In this document: piece by piece, positions 11,695 through 23,641 of the stretch
How the letters are laid out: each line of letters begins with the position of its first letter
Position numbering within the stretch: the first letter of the stretch is position 1
Program-made: the position numbers and the translations under genes
The notes under the pieces: generated by a model
Told to the model about the DNA's origin: nothing
Databases searched by the model: none
The model's input: the letters and a program-made list of their open reading frames with translations, nothing else
Assembly (NCBI RefSeq): GCF_021018895.1
Contig: NC_079381.1
Location: forward strand, 8,346,001-8,410,000
Source: Seriola aureovittata
Lineage: Eukaryota; Chordata; Actinopteri; Carangiformes; Carangidae
Reading direction: 5' to 3'
DNA: 64,000 nt

Positions 11695-14127
11695 TGCATT
11701 GTGACAGGTATTGAGCTGAACACTCTTTAAGCTGCTGACCTTCAGAAGCAGCTAAATGACAGGTAGGATCACAGCCCTTTGGTTTAATAATGAACCAGCT
11801 GACATTTGAAGATCAGATCAGCAGCTGCATTACCATCAGGACTGAAGAGTAACAGATTAGATTCACATTTATGGTTTAGATCCTTGGCTGTCACTTTCAT
11901 CCACAGCTATCTACAATGGCTGCGAGTGCTGAAGACAAGTCAGAACTCTTCATGCTTTAGGGAACACATAACACAGTGTATTGCCCTGCTAATGGATGCT
12001 GTGATGCATTTCTGTATTGATTTGTAGATGTGACATTTTTAAATAAATGTATTAGTCTACAAAAAACCATTACTTTTTATATAATGTGTATAGCGTGGTG
12101 CTGAAGATACCACATTTAGAGGTTTGATTTTTAAAGGAGCCATTTGGAGCTCTTAATGAAATCATCCACCAAAAAGTTAAATGTTAGTCAATGTAATCTA
12201 ATGCATTAGTTACCACAGTAAAACGATTATAGATCTGTTTGGTGCTTACGCCAGGAGCCTTGTCTATAAAATGGTCTTATGATCAAATTTCATCCTCGGC
12301 GGTGACTTCAACAGAAACCCACACCAGCAGAAAGACAACAACAAAACCCAGACCTTTGTTATTTAAACTTCTTTCTCATCAAAAGTTTTAAACAACCTCA
12401 TCCTCCGCCACACTTGCGGATAAAAGAAACAATGTATGAACAACTTTGTTGTCATAGTTCATTACTGCCTACATGCAAGAGGAATTAACAGTCAAATCCA
12501 ATGTGTTTCCTGTTAAAAACAAGAGGAGATCTGCTGTGAATTTGGCTGCTCACAGCTGACTTTGTGAATGGTGCATTTAGAACCAATGGGACCTGAGTAA
12601 CTGATGAGTGGCTTCTAAGATGTTTCATCTGGCGGAAAATTTTATGTTGGTCTCATGAGCTGATTTGGCCCGAGAGGAAAAACTGCAGTCAGATAAAAGT
12701 GTATCTGAGGTTCATCCCGCTGAGAGTGAAATTTAGGGTAATTTTTAAATTCCTGTGCAACAGTGCTTAAGATCCTGCATGTAAGCTTCTCAACTAGAAA
12801 TTATTATTATTTATTAATGAATCAAAATTCACTGTGGGAAATAAGAAAATCACACCTGTAATACTATGTCTAAAGTTTAAAAAAAGCCTGCAACAATCAG
12901 CAAATCACTCAATGAATTCATCCCTGTGGAGCAAATGAATAAAATAACATTAAGAATAATTCATATAAATCTAACCATACTGTAGTTCACACTGTCTGAA
13001 TGCACATAGTCATAAACAGCTGCATGTAAGTGGTAATGTTTTGTGTCCCTCTACATCATTGTTGTATGTAGTTGAAAAGGTTGTTTTGCCACCAAGATGA
13101 ATTCCCTCCATTGAACTGTGTGAATTAAATTATTTTAGTTCATCTGGTACATTACCGAATCAGCAAGAATGCTTTTACATGTTGTGCCACTTGACTAATT
13201 TGCTCCTCTATAAATTACATGCTTGAGCATTCATTTACTGTCTGCAACAAGGACATGATACAATGTTGTACTGTAAGATCAGTGTTTTTTAATATCTTAC
13301 CTCTTCTCTGCTCTTTTTTTTTTCTGGTGCTATAGCACGAGATGATGGAAAACACAGCATCTGCAACTAGAAACAAATCATTTTAATCTAATGTCTTATT
13401 TTTTGAATGGTAGAAAATCGGTCTTCCTGATCTTAGAAAGCTCCAGGTTCTTGTCAGCAATAATTACAATTACAGCTGCCAGGGTATGAAATGGTTCTAT
13501 AATAACATTTGCATTTCTAAAATATGGCCACATCATCTTACATTTAATAAGATGTCATCACAAAGTGTAATAAATGGTATTGAGGAAATTAACATTATCA
13601 CTATTAAGGTAAAATAAAAGCCTTTCCAATGATGTCTCACACTCCACTGTGAAGCATTGTTACATAGTACGGTCCCAGCCCATGTGTCTGCAATATTAAT
13701 AACTAGTTTTATTAAGCAAATGTTCTGAGTCCATGATGTTTAATGAATGTTATTGATTGATATTGTAATCAATTCAACTAATTGCTTCTTGGCACTTACA
13801 GCATGCCGTTGGCTACAGTTTCCATCTCCATGTTATGTAATCAAGTAAAAATTATGCAAATTATTATGGTAATCAGAGACCCGGAGGGTTGTGATGGCAA
13901 AATCTTGAGACGCTAACCTAATTATGTGGCTGTTGTTCTGTCAACAAAGTGTTTGCTAATGGATGGGCGGCAAGATGATGAATAAACAGCTGACCAACAT
14001 CAAGAATGTGAATGTTAATGTAGTTATTTTTGCAATATGTGTGTGTTGCGTATGTCGGAATGTGTAGTTGTGGGAGCAGAATTTATTCATATGTGTGTAT
14101 ATGTGTGTGGTCTAGGTTTGCTCATGT
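11693..14127. other. Gene-free AT-rich stretch
   Basis: About 2.4 kb of AT-rich, low-repeat sequence with no supported exon. The lack of recognisable transposons and the homeodomain-like words between 13740 and 13990 make the right half a candidate for regulatory DNA. Confidence 0.5.
13740..13990. promoter_or_regulatory. Candidate conserved noncoding element
   Basis: The segment lacks repeats and packs motifs bound by developmental factors: an octamer ATGCAAAT at 13854-13861, several ATTA/TAAT homeodomain cores (AATTATG, ATTATTATGGTAAT, CTAATTATG), and an AACAAAG SOX/TCF-type word near 13945. These words are frequent by chance in AT-rich DNA. Conservation with other fishes is the deciding test and cannot be seen from one sequence. 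Confidence 0.2.
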
Positions 14128-14350
14128 TGTGGGGACCTAAATGCGTTTATACAGTCACATTATGGGGACTTGACTTGCTTATGGGGACAGAAGCAAGTCA
14201 CGGTTAGGGTCAGGTTAATGGTTAATGTTAAAGTAGCTCTCCAGGAAATTAATGTAAACCAACGTGAGAAGGTCATGGAGACACGACTGTGTGTGTGTGT
14301 GTGTCTGTGTGTGTGTGTGTGAGTGCGTGCGTGCGTGCATGCGTGTATGT
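14128..14350. repeat. GTGGGGACC-type repeat with GT and GCGT simple repeats
   Basis: GTTGTGGGGACC, TTATGGGGACTTG and GGTTAGGGTCAGGTTAATGG words show this is a copy of the family at 6480-7110. It runs directly into a GT tract at 14288-14320 with one C interruption and a (GCGT)n stretch at 14325-14347. The linkage between this repeat and dinucleotide tracts recurs in the window. Confidence 0.55.
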
Positions 14351-17232
14351 GAGCATTAGCACAGACTAATCTACAATATATATTTTGTTGATTAGTGTGT
14401 GTGTCCGGGTGCGGGGGAGGGGTATGGAAATTGAGGAGAAATCCTGTGAGATAGCAAAATGACTTGAGGAGGAAGTGTGAGCTGCTATTAATCTTGATTT
14501 ATTTTCCTTGTTGGCTTTAATGAGAGTTCACTGTAAAATATGTAATGGTGTAATTGCATTTACCAGCCACTCAGCAAACATTGGAGCATATTGGACAATT
14601 TTGCAAAGCCAGAGATTAGAGTTCAGTCATGATTTTGTACATTCAATGCCAAACTTTTTAGTTCATTATTCCTAGTATAGCTGTGATATGGTATAGATAT
14701 CTAAAACTACATGATTAAGGTAAACAACGTCCAACATAACGCACACCAATCTATAAATGGCACGCTTCCTGTAATGCATGTAAATCCTGTGTTTAACAAT
14801 CTTTCAGTGTGGACATTCCTTGAAAAAAAAGGTTTATTTACTGTGTGTGTGTGTGTGTAAGCGTGTGCGTGTGCATTAATTGTGGCTTTTATTTACAAAA
14901 GTATTTGTTTATGCGTGTGTAAATTTGTTCCCTTGGTCACACATTTTTAATCTGTTTTTATTTGTTTAACGATTAATACAAATCTTCCTGGTATTAATCA
15001 CATCATGTCACACAAGGACATTGTCGTTGACCATTGAGGGACAAAAAGCCGGTTCCTACAGGTTAAACCACTACACTTTAGTTTAGAGAGTAATTACACC
15101 CAGGCTGCAAGTCCTGCTTGTGCCACCATCAAGTTGTTGTTGTTGTTGTTGTATGTCCACAGTCTGGGTGTGATCCCAAGACATCACAGAATGTGTGTAA
15201 GATTGTAAGTCAATTCAATATCCTCCGAATCCGGTTCACATTATCCTTGATGCCCATACATAGTATCTTTCTGTGGTGCAGTTTGAACCCCCTGGCTCGA
15301 TATTCTCAGAGTTTATGTTCAGTCATAGTAAAACCATAAGAAAATTGTTTGTATAATTAAAGTTAAACCTCGCTTTTTTCTGGTTTTAACAATGTGAAGG
15401 CTGCTGCCTTTTCATGTTGTTTGTGGATTTGTAAATCAAATTTCCTCTTATGATGTGTGTGCCAACATGAACAGAAATTTGTTTGCATCAGGCTGCAGGC
15501 AAGGAGCTAACCCAAAGCCTCTGACTTCCATGTGTTCCCTATACACTCAAACATTTGGATATCATAAATCCTCTTTTGCATGGGTTTTTAATGCACCACT
15601 AATTTACACTGAGATCTACAGTGGCTGCAGATGGTTTTTACTGTTTTTTGGTGGATGATAAATATTTTGCTAGGGGGAAGAAAAACACATGAGCCAAACC
15701 CTTTAGTTCCATGAGTTTCTTTCTTTCTAACTCCTTCTCAGCGTGTTTGCACACACCAGTTGTAAATTACACGAATAATTATCTGCTATGAGGAAACTCC
15801 CTCACAGAGTTTAGACCATGGTGTTTGTGAGTGTATCCATCTGTTTTTTTTGTGGTTACTTGAGTGTGTGTGATGCTCTGTCAGGCAGAACTCCCCAGTA
15901 TAATCCCAGCTGTCAGATTAAAGATCGATTGAGGTAAACCAGAAATAGTCTGGTGTTACATGGTGATGACATCATGGGGGTTTCTTAAGTGCCAAGGAAG
16001 AGAGGAGGTAAGAGGAGAAGAGGAACAAAGAGGGAAGGAGATAAGACGAGAAATAAAAGATAAGCATCGGCACTAAATTGTTGTTGAGTGTGAGTGTTTT
16101 CTTCTGACATGGCCGTTTGTTAAAAGCACTTAAAATATTTATAACTTGACAGATGTTGACTTTGTAGCCCCATAATGTCACTCTTTCCACAAAGTGAGCA
16201 AGTGAAATGAAACTCTGAGGTGTGAAGTTATTGATGTTATTTTTTTTTGTTATTGTTTTGGGGTGGATTTGTTTGTCACTGTGTTTTTAGCTTGAACTTA
16301 AACTTTGGTAGGCCCATGTGTTCCACTGGTATGTGACTCATTACCAGAAATGAGGTTTTGTGGTTGTGTCCAGCCATAATGGGTTCCATTTGCAATTTTA
16401 ACAGATTTTCTAATCGGCTTTCTAAAAGAGTGGTTTGATGGATGAGAGTTTAACTCACACAGAGATATTTGCCAAGAGAGTTTTAATGCTGCCACCAGTC
16501 TATAGCCAGATATACAAATGAAATATATTTCATATTGTTAGGTCTAAAATGTACAGACAGAATGAATGTATACACAGTGATGCAGCATGTTATAGAGTAC
16601 AATATATTTAAAAATGAGTCACACAATAAGTTATTATGAATATTTATTAATTACTGTTTAGAAACGTTTTAAACCCACAGTTGAGTATCAGTTTTCAACA
16701 CAGTTTAGTTTTGGAATAAACTGATTCTAAATTAGTTCACATCATATTGAGATATGACAGGAACTGTTTTGTCTACTGATTATGTTTTCAGCACCTCCTA
16801 GTTCTCAGCAATTAACCTTGTGACTACAATTTTATTCTTACTGAGAGGAATGGTGGTCGAAGTTGTGAAACTAAGAACTAAGTTCCCATGAAATAAACTG
16901 GAGTCATCCCTAACTAAAGTAATCATCAAATTGAGCTAAATAAGAAAAGTGCCTCATGCTTGTGTCACTGTTCCACTTTCTTTGTCCTTCCAACAAAAAG
17001 CAGTAAATAAATTACAAGAATCATAAACACAAAAAGTTCCATTTAGGCTTTATTTCATCAGTTACATCACATCAATTAAAATTAACATTTATCAGATGAA
17101 CATTACATGAGCTTAAAATGAGCAAGGGTGTATTGCTTATAGCTTGTAAGAGTATGAGCATGCATGTGTGTGTGTCTGTAATCTGAGCTGCTCTGGTTCA
17201 TCTTGCACAATAACAGTTACAATCTTGGTGCA
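14351..17232. other. Gene-free stretch
   Basis: Nearly 2.9 kb of AT-rich sequence with a short GT run at 14842-14858, a (GTT)n run at 15133-15151 and a purine-rich patch at 15990-16060. Open frames of 65 to 73 codons have no recognisable domain. No transposon is recognised. Confidence 0.55.
15133..15151. repeat. (GTT)6 microsatellite
   Basis: A short uninterrupted GTT run that produces a Val-Val-Val stretch in a chance frame. Confidence 0.9.
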
Positions 17233-17383
17233 TTTCTTTACCTGATCTCCGTGCACTTATTACATAAATGTAATACTTGTTACTTCCAGCTAGTCTCTTA
17301 CTGCACTGAAGCTTTAGTGATGTATTTCACTTGTAAGTCGCTTTTAATAAAAGCTTCTGCCAAATGAGTAAATGTAATGTAAT
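17233..17383 (+). mobile_element. L2-like LINE, 3' end fragment
   Basis: This is the extreme 3' end of a non-LTR retrotransposon, truncated at its 5' side as is usual for LINE insertions. It aligns with the end of the LINE at 41050-41731: both carry TTTACCTGATCT, ACTGCACTGAAGCT or its near match TGTACTGAAGCT, and TCACTTGTAAGTCGCTTTTA or its near match. The CACTTGTAAGTCGCTT...AAGC(T/G)TCTGCCAAATGA ending followed by a TGTAA-type tail (17370-17383) is characteristic of L2-clade elements in fish. No coding sequence is included. Confidence 0.7.
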
Positions 17384-18746
17384 CTTCTTCACCATGCAGT
17401 ACGTCCACTCTGATGAGGCACTGCTGTGTGGAATACAGAGCGCTGACTTCATCAGAGTCGCCAGCTGACCGAACCTCTCATCTTTTCCTAGACGATCCCA
17501 AAATCTGCCCATTCTGTCTTCCTTTGGCATCTTCATACCTGTTAGTAACCGGCTTCTCACTCAGCTTGTCTGCTTCCGGCCTCAGCTGAGGAAACATGCT
17601 GCCGAGCCTTGACACTATAAACACCTTTCCGACACATTTATGTTACCCAGAAGCGCTGAATGGGTCCACTTGAAATAATGACAATTGGATGGGTCGGTAA
17701 ATCCCAGAACAACAATGTCAACATGTTTCAGGAGAGAAATCAAGGCGAGAGGCTCTTCAGGTCCTGAAGCAGCTGTGAGTCAATTGGAAAGGCCGCCGTC
17801 GTCTTCCCATGACTTCGTAGTAGAAAGCTCTCGAACATGCAAAACATATGGCTCCATGTATGATGATTATGTATAATAAAAGTCGAGGGCCATGCAAATT
17901 ATGAGAGTTTCCGAGACGGCGCCGGGAGATTACTTTGAAATCCAGGAAACGGGAAGCTAAGCACTACATGCTGAACAGCAAATGGCAGGCAGACACATTT
18001 CGCAACCAACTGGTTAACCCGGTGGATGATTTAGCAGCTAAAGATTCAGATATTTTCCTCAGGAGGAAGAGACCAAAAACAGAACAGAGTTTTATTTTGT
18101 CAGGTGACCAGAAACATGACTCCAACAAGTGTTTTGCTAACAAGTCCATCATATGAACATAAAAGGACTTGTTTACGCTGCCCTCAAGTGGCGAAAAAAA
18201 AAAAAAAACTATAGCGCTGTAACATTATGTTTTGTCCTCCTGCTGACAGTGGTGTCAGATCAGACATGTGCGTAGCTGTTGTAAGAAGGAACAGAAACAA
18301 TTTGCAGGACTCTTTTTGTCCCTGGAGAATGTTGTGCTTACTCATCTCCCCACTGGGCTCTCTCAGTGTGTTCTTCACTCCACACATCTGATCAGATCTG
18401 AGAGCTGCTGTTAACTCGACCCATTGCATCTCATTAGGGCATCAGCTACTGTAAGATGTATCGCCGAGTAGATCTTTTTTGTTTCCACCTGCTTTGCTGC
18501 CTTCCTGTTTGTCTCCTGTTTGCTGCCTGTTGAACCCGTTGTGTTTCTGTGATTTTTTTTTTTCTGTCCCTGTGTTTTTACTGAAATGCGATGTCCTGTC
18601 CTCTGAACCGTCTCGGTGGCACAGCTGGATCAGCTGTCAGTCGGCTTTGTTCTGGAGCAGCTTTTGATGGCTTGGCGTTTGTATTTACCCATATATGCAC
18701 TGATCAAATACTAATGAGGGCACAGCACTGTCGGCACAACGTTTCA

Positions 18747-18770
18747 TTTTATTTATTTATTTATTTATTT
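18747..18770. repeat. (TTTA)n microsatellite
   Basis: About six TTTA tetranucleotides, followed by TTTTGTTTTGTTT. It is a minor simple repeat. Confidence 0.9.
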
Positions 18771-18960
18771 TGTTTTGTTTTAAAGTCTTTATTTATTCCG
18801 TGTGTATCCTGTACTCGTATCAGTCAAACCACAGTGTATAAATGTTTTTCTCTGCTCAGAGGCTAAAAGCTATTTGGCAGCAACGTGATACTGATATTCT
18901 GTTGATTCATAATTAAACAACCAAAGCTATGATTAGAATACCGTGTAATGTTTTGTAAAA

Positions 18961-19013
18961 ATTATTAAACTATGTAATTATATACCATATATTATTATAC
19001 TATGTAATTATAT
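18961..19013. repeat. 30-bp AT-rich tandem duplication
   Basis: ATTATTAAACTATGTAATTA at 18961 recurs at 18991 with one mismatch (A to T); the matching block is 23 bases long and the period is 30. The whole segment is nearly pure A and T. It is probably a replication-slippage product. Confidence 0.85.
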
Positions 19014-19749
19014 TATACAAAGGGGAAATAACTAGATCTTTGTAGAGCTTTGTCAGTCGGACTTACAGATCGACATATGTAGACAGTGAAACTAGTGTGT
19101 CCTAATTTGAGGGCAGGAGGAAAAGCTTAGGGATGGCTTTCCAGATGAAGTACTGGAATGATTTCCATGTCAAGTGAGGATAGAGGAGCAAGGAATGATC
19201 AAATGAGGGAATCGGGACGTGTTCATTGTCTCCCTCTCAGGTGTGTGTATCCGTTTCCCGTTGAAAATTTCGGAAAGGTGTCCATGCCAAACCAAATACA
19301 CAGCAAAAACATAATTAGGTGGAGGAGGAAAGGTGGAAATCTATACAAGCTAGAAAAAGACATGTAAGGAGAGGGAGACACAATGTAACAGGGCAGAAGA
19401 CAATGCCAGAGAAGAAAAACAAAAGAATAAGATGTAGACAAAGAGCTCCATGGGGGCAGACCAGACAATGATTAGCATCCTAAGTTTCTTCTCATTAAAA
19501 TCCAATTTGAATTTTCATTTTGGGGCGCATATGTTATCATCAAGTGGTCAAATGCATCCACACATCCCTGTGTCTGTAGTCCCCGAGGTCTATCTCATTC
19601 TATTCACTTGCAAAATGCATTACTGAAACATCAGGAAATATAATTTCTCCTAGATATAAAGACTCTACCTGGCAATGAGAGAAGGTATTCAGCTGGGGAA
19701 CTGTCTTAAATCGGGTCAAATATTTTACCTCCTTCAACAAATTTATGTC

Positions 19750-19751
<2 letters not shown>

Positions 19752-19807
<56 letters not shown>
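19752..19807. repeat. (CA)28 microsatellite
   Basis: An uninterrupted CA run of 56 bases; it explains the Cys-Val minus-strand frame at 19600-19806. Confidence 0.97.
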
Positions 19808-19810
<3 letters not shown>

Positions 19811-21179
19811 CATCTTAATAATTCACCAGAAACATAACAAATGCAAGTTGCTTCCATACAGGGAAAGGGACATCACTGAATGTTTTAATATAAAAATGAC
19901 GTGTATCATGTACTAAAGGCCCACACAGGGACCAGATCTCAAACCAGTGAATCATTTACAGCATGTAGGAGATTTTCAAAACTCCAGATTGCTTGATGTC
20001 ATTCCCAACTGTAACTTTAAGGATGTGAAGTTCTACACTGGACACCGTGGCTTGCAGCCTGTCCAAATCGAACTTTCAAATTAGGTGAGATACTTATTGC
20101 CATGGCAACAATGAGAAGTCCTGAGACACATTTCACAATTTTTGTCAAGTAAGCCACAGTTACCATGGAGTTCAGTGAGGCACAATGATAGAGAGAAAAG
20201 TGGGACAACTGGCTGGATTGGTATTTGGGGAGACAACTGGGTTTAGTCAAACGAAATGTGAAATGTGTCAGAAACACGTGGGAGATATTCAAGACAAACA
20301 CAGAAAAACTGGACGTGATCTCTCTGCTCGAGAGCCTTTTTGACATCACTGTCATTTCATATTGATATCAGATAAGGGTGACATCTTGGAATAAGTATGA
20401 GCAGTTATCCAAAAAAAAAAAAAAAAATCTTTTATGAGGGATGATTTGGAAACTCAGCATGAAGGCCTGCGGTGTGGTCGCAGCCAGAGAGAGGAAGAAC
20501 GACTGAGGCAACAGTAAATAAATGATGGGAGCCGAGAGACACGAGATTGTGTGACACAGACAGACACACTTAAATGAGTGACTGTGGGTGTGCATGAAAG
20601 AGAGCAATTGACCAAGAGAGAAAAAAAAAGGGGGGGGGGGATGATGGTGCACCAATTCAACTGGCAGTATATATCACTGCCAGCTAAATGGCCTCGGAAA
20701 AAAAAAAGAAGAAATGATCAAGGCAAAACTGCATGGGGAGTTTTCAAGCCCCTAAAACTGAGACTTTTGGAAACACTGCTGGACCTGTTTTCTCTCCGGG
20801 GTTGTGATTTGGTCTGGACGATACTTCTGGAAATGGTAATGAAGATATCAACGTTTGTTCCCTGATTGGACCTTATTAGTAACAACGTATCCTTCCCTGA
20901 TTCATCATTTTCCTATCATGTGATCCCTTTCCGGATGAAAACAACCATTCCAAATCTATGGTTTCCGCCGTCATAACCGCCTTATACCTAGTGTTACTTT
21001 CAGTAACAGTTCCACCTCATCGTCGGTCCAAACAAAGAAATCTATTCTTACATTTCGCCATCGCTGTTTCGCGTTCGTAGTATTTTCTGCCTCTAAACAA
21101 CCAACTGCAGAGCAGAAAAACTGCTTCCTATTTACAGCATGCACATGCAGTGTTTGTGACTGATCATGTGATATGTTTT
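19808..21179. other. Gene-free stretch
   Basis: Contains an A-run at 20411-20427, an A9G11 homopolymer pair at 20621-20640 and no supported exon. Frames at 20017-20355, 20368-20655 and 20578-20865 have no domain. The segment 20860-21170 is richer in CG dinucleotides and may be an old repeat, but no partner copy was found here. Confidence 0.5.
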
Positions 21180-21484
21180 CATGCATGTTAGTATCCATCA
21201 AACTCACCATCCTAGTTTAGGATGTTAGTATACCAAGATTTTCTAATCTATGCTAAACACAAATGACTGAAGCTGTTGGGAATGTCAGTTTTGCAGGTAT
21301 TTGGCCATAAATCAATATTGGACAAAAAACACAGACTTTTGACTTGATGGAGACGACATTAAATGAAAAATTAATGACCACCCAGGTCTGTAGGATTCGT
21401 CTGGGAATTTTTTGTACTAAATTTCATGGAAATCCATTCAATGGGCTGTAACAAAGTGGTGGACCGACCAGCCGCTAGCGTGGC
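21180..21484. repeat. Old dispersed fish repeat (ATTTCATGGAAATCCATTCA type)
   Basis: The order of words is diagnostic of a very abundant fish repeat: CACCATCCTAGTTTA, AATGTCAGTTTTGCAGGTAT, ATTGGACAAAAAACACAG, AAATTTCATGGAAATCCATTCA-like text at 21418-21440, and AAAGTGGTGGACCGACC, ending at GCCGCTAGCGTGGC. It is diverged and contains no open frame. I recall the family but not its formal name or superfamily; boundaries are approximate. Confidence 0.55.
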
Positions 21485-23167
21485 AAATAAAAACTTTCAG
21501 CTGCAGTGTAATAACGTCTGTCTCCTTTGTTCGTGTTTTGGTGGTTGACACAGTCATCCATCCAACCAAAGCAATCAGGAAAAAGATGGGACACACTGGC
21601 AGTGGTCTGAATGAAATATGATAATGGATTGAGGCTAGACAACAAGGCAGACTATTACACACGTGCACACACTCACACACACATGCATCCACACATGTAC
21701 ACTGAGTGGCACAAAGTTAAAGAAGAAGACTGAGAGAAAGAGAAGGGGATGCTGGGAATAGGCTGACCCACTAAATGTCATTTTGCGTCTGAATGGACTG
21801 AGACGTGGAACGCGATTGATGTCACTCAGCAGACAGACGTTTCGTGTCTGATCTGAGACAGCTGCACTGAGGGGCCACGTTTGCAAATTGGATAAGTTAC
21901 AAAATGACCCTGGGAATGAAACTGAGACCGATATTTTGGATCAGACGTGAGCTTGTTGCACTGAGGGGCATGCTTTCTAAGTGGGCTGCAACGATAGGGT
22001 CCGCAGGGAGAAAATAAAACACAGTTCTGGGCTCTATAGTGACCTGCACGCAATAAAAAAGACATGTTTCTGAATAGGATAGGTAGGAAACCAGCGTAAA
22101 GACACGGGGCCAAGTGCTTTTGGGTCTCATAGATGCTAGTTTCATTAAGTGACGGATGGAACTGTCAACCAAGGTGATTTTGTGTGAAAGAAATCTTGGT
22201 CCTCTATGGGACCTGCAGAGAAACCAATTTAAGGTATGGGACAAAGATAGGAATTGAGGGTATTATGTGAGCTCGTTTCGGTTTGGGACACATTTTTTTG
22301 AATGGGCCACTTGTGAAATTTCCAGATATGGGGAACTTTAGAGCAAATAAAATTGAAATGGTACTAATAAGGACAATGCTATATGCCTTTGGGTAGCACA
22401 AAATCTGTTTTATGACAGGAAGATCCTGACAGTTTCATCGTACTTTGTTTTATATATATATATTTCTTACTTTTTGAATTGCATTAAAAGTAAAAGCAAA
22501 AAACACCTACAGATACAGATAAGAGTGAGATAATTGTAACTAAATCCTCCTTAAAGAAAATAATGCTGTGATGAAACATTCCCACAGAAATAAGGTCTGA
22601 CCAACCTTTTTGTGTCTGATTGGAACCACTAGTGGCCAAGTGATGAGTCTGCCTAAATGGAGAGACAAGCATTTATTCATGAAAGGAACTAATTGCACTT
22701 AGTCATGTATCTGAAAAAGAATTCCCACTAGACTTGTTTTTCAATAGCCCCGTGATGAGTGATAAGACCACAGAGGAGGTATAGAGCTGATCACAATAAT
22801 GTATGAGCTGCATCTGTTCTGATGAAGGATCCAAACGTTCCTTGAGGATTTTCTCTTACTAAGTGTTTCACATCCAGGAGTTATTGGTAGAACACAGTTA
22901 GTTGTGCAGTTGATTGTTCAGAGTTTGAGAAGAATCATTGCCTCGTTCTTCATGTCAGAATGAATGAGTGAATTAAAAGACTGTGTTTTCTGAAAATGAG
23001 ATGAATAGCATGATCTTAAAAGAGAGAATAACTTGCAGCTGATGTTACTGAAGACATGACTCATGGTCAGTGAGGAACACTTTTGGTGGTTTGTAATGTA
23101 TGTATTTTGCTTTTAAACCGATGTCTACATATTTTAGGACATGAAGAAAAAGACACAACACTCACTT
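21485..23167. other. Gene-free stretch
   Basis: The 13-base word TGCACTGAGGGGC occurs at 21863-21875 and again at 21957-21969 within loosely similar surroundings, suggesting an old partial duplication with a 94-bp period. Overlapping minus-strand frames at 21635-22244 carry no known domain. A TA-run lies at 22451-22463. No gene or classified element is recognised. Confidence 0.5.
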
Positions 23168-23641
23168 GTAGGGATTGGAACCGAAACCAGGCATTAAATG
23201 GGCCCCGGGGGTTTAATTTCTAAACACCGTAGTATCAATTAGTTCCGACATTATCGGCTTTTCTTTCATTAGTTGAGAAATTCAGAAAATAGATGTCCTA
23301 TTTGTTTCTGCTACATAAACATTCTCGCACATTTTATCTCACCAACTCCGTTTCTGCTTAAGTGATGCGTTTTTCGTTTTTCCCAATGCAGAAGTTCATC
23401 TGCATCTCTCTCTCGGAGCCTGTGTGTGTGTGTGAGGGGCGGGGAAGCACGGTGTTTTTAAGTCTTTTAGATGTAATGGGAGGAAACACGAGCGATCTAG
23501 CAAAAGTCCATCATATACAGGCATTATTACATATTGAGTACATATGAGGAAATAAAGCAATGTTAATTCTGTTCTTAATAACAAAATCCGAAAAGAGTGC
23601 AGTTAAAGTACCGGATCAAAATCTCAGCGATACCCATCCCT
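23168..23641. mobile_element. Non-autonomous hAT-like DNA element
   Basis: The element starts GTAGGGATTGGAACCG and ends GCGATACCCATCCCTA, so the outer TAGGGAT(T/G)GG is inverted at the two ends. It is flanked by 8-bp direct repeats ACTCACTT (23160-23167) and ACTCACTG (23642-23649) differing at one position. Eight-base duplications and TAGGG-type ends are typical of the hAT superfamily. At about 474 bp it is too short to encode a transposase and no coding remnant is recognisable, so it must have been moved in trans. A short GT run lies inside it near 23423. Confidence 0.7.

Larger units (their letters stand above)
17384..19751. other. Gene-free stretch with octamer-bearing segment
   Basis: No exon is supported. 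The segment 17640-17945 is less AT-rich, contains an octamer ATGCAAAT at 17892-17899 inside GGCCATGCAAATTATGAG, and is followed by a GC-rich GACGGCGCCGGGAG word at 17915. Simple repeats at 18747 and 18961 are listed separately. Frames at 17935-18156 and 18591-18866 have no recognisable domain. Confidence 0.5.
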
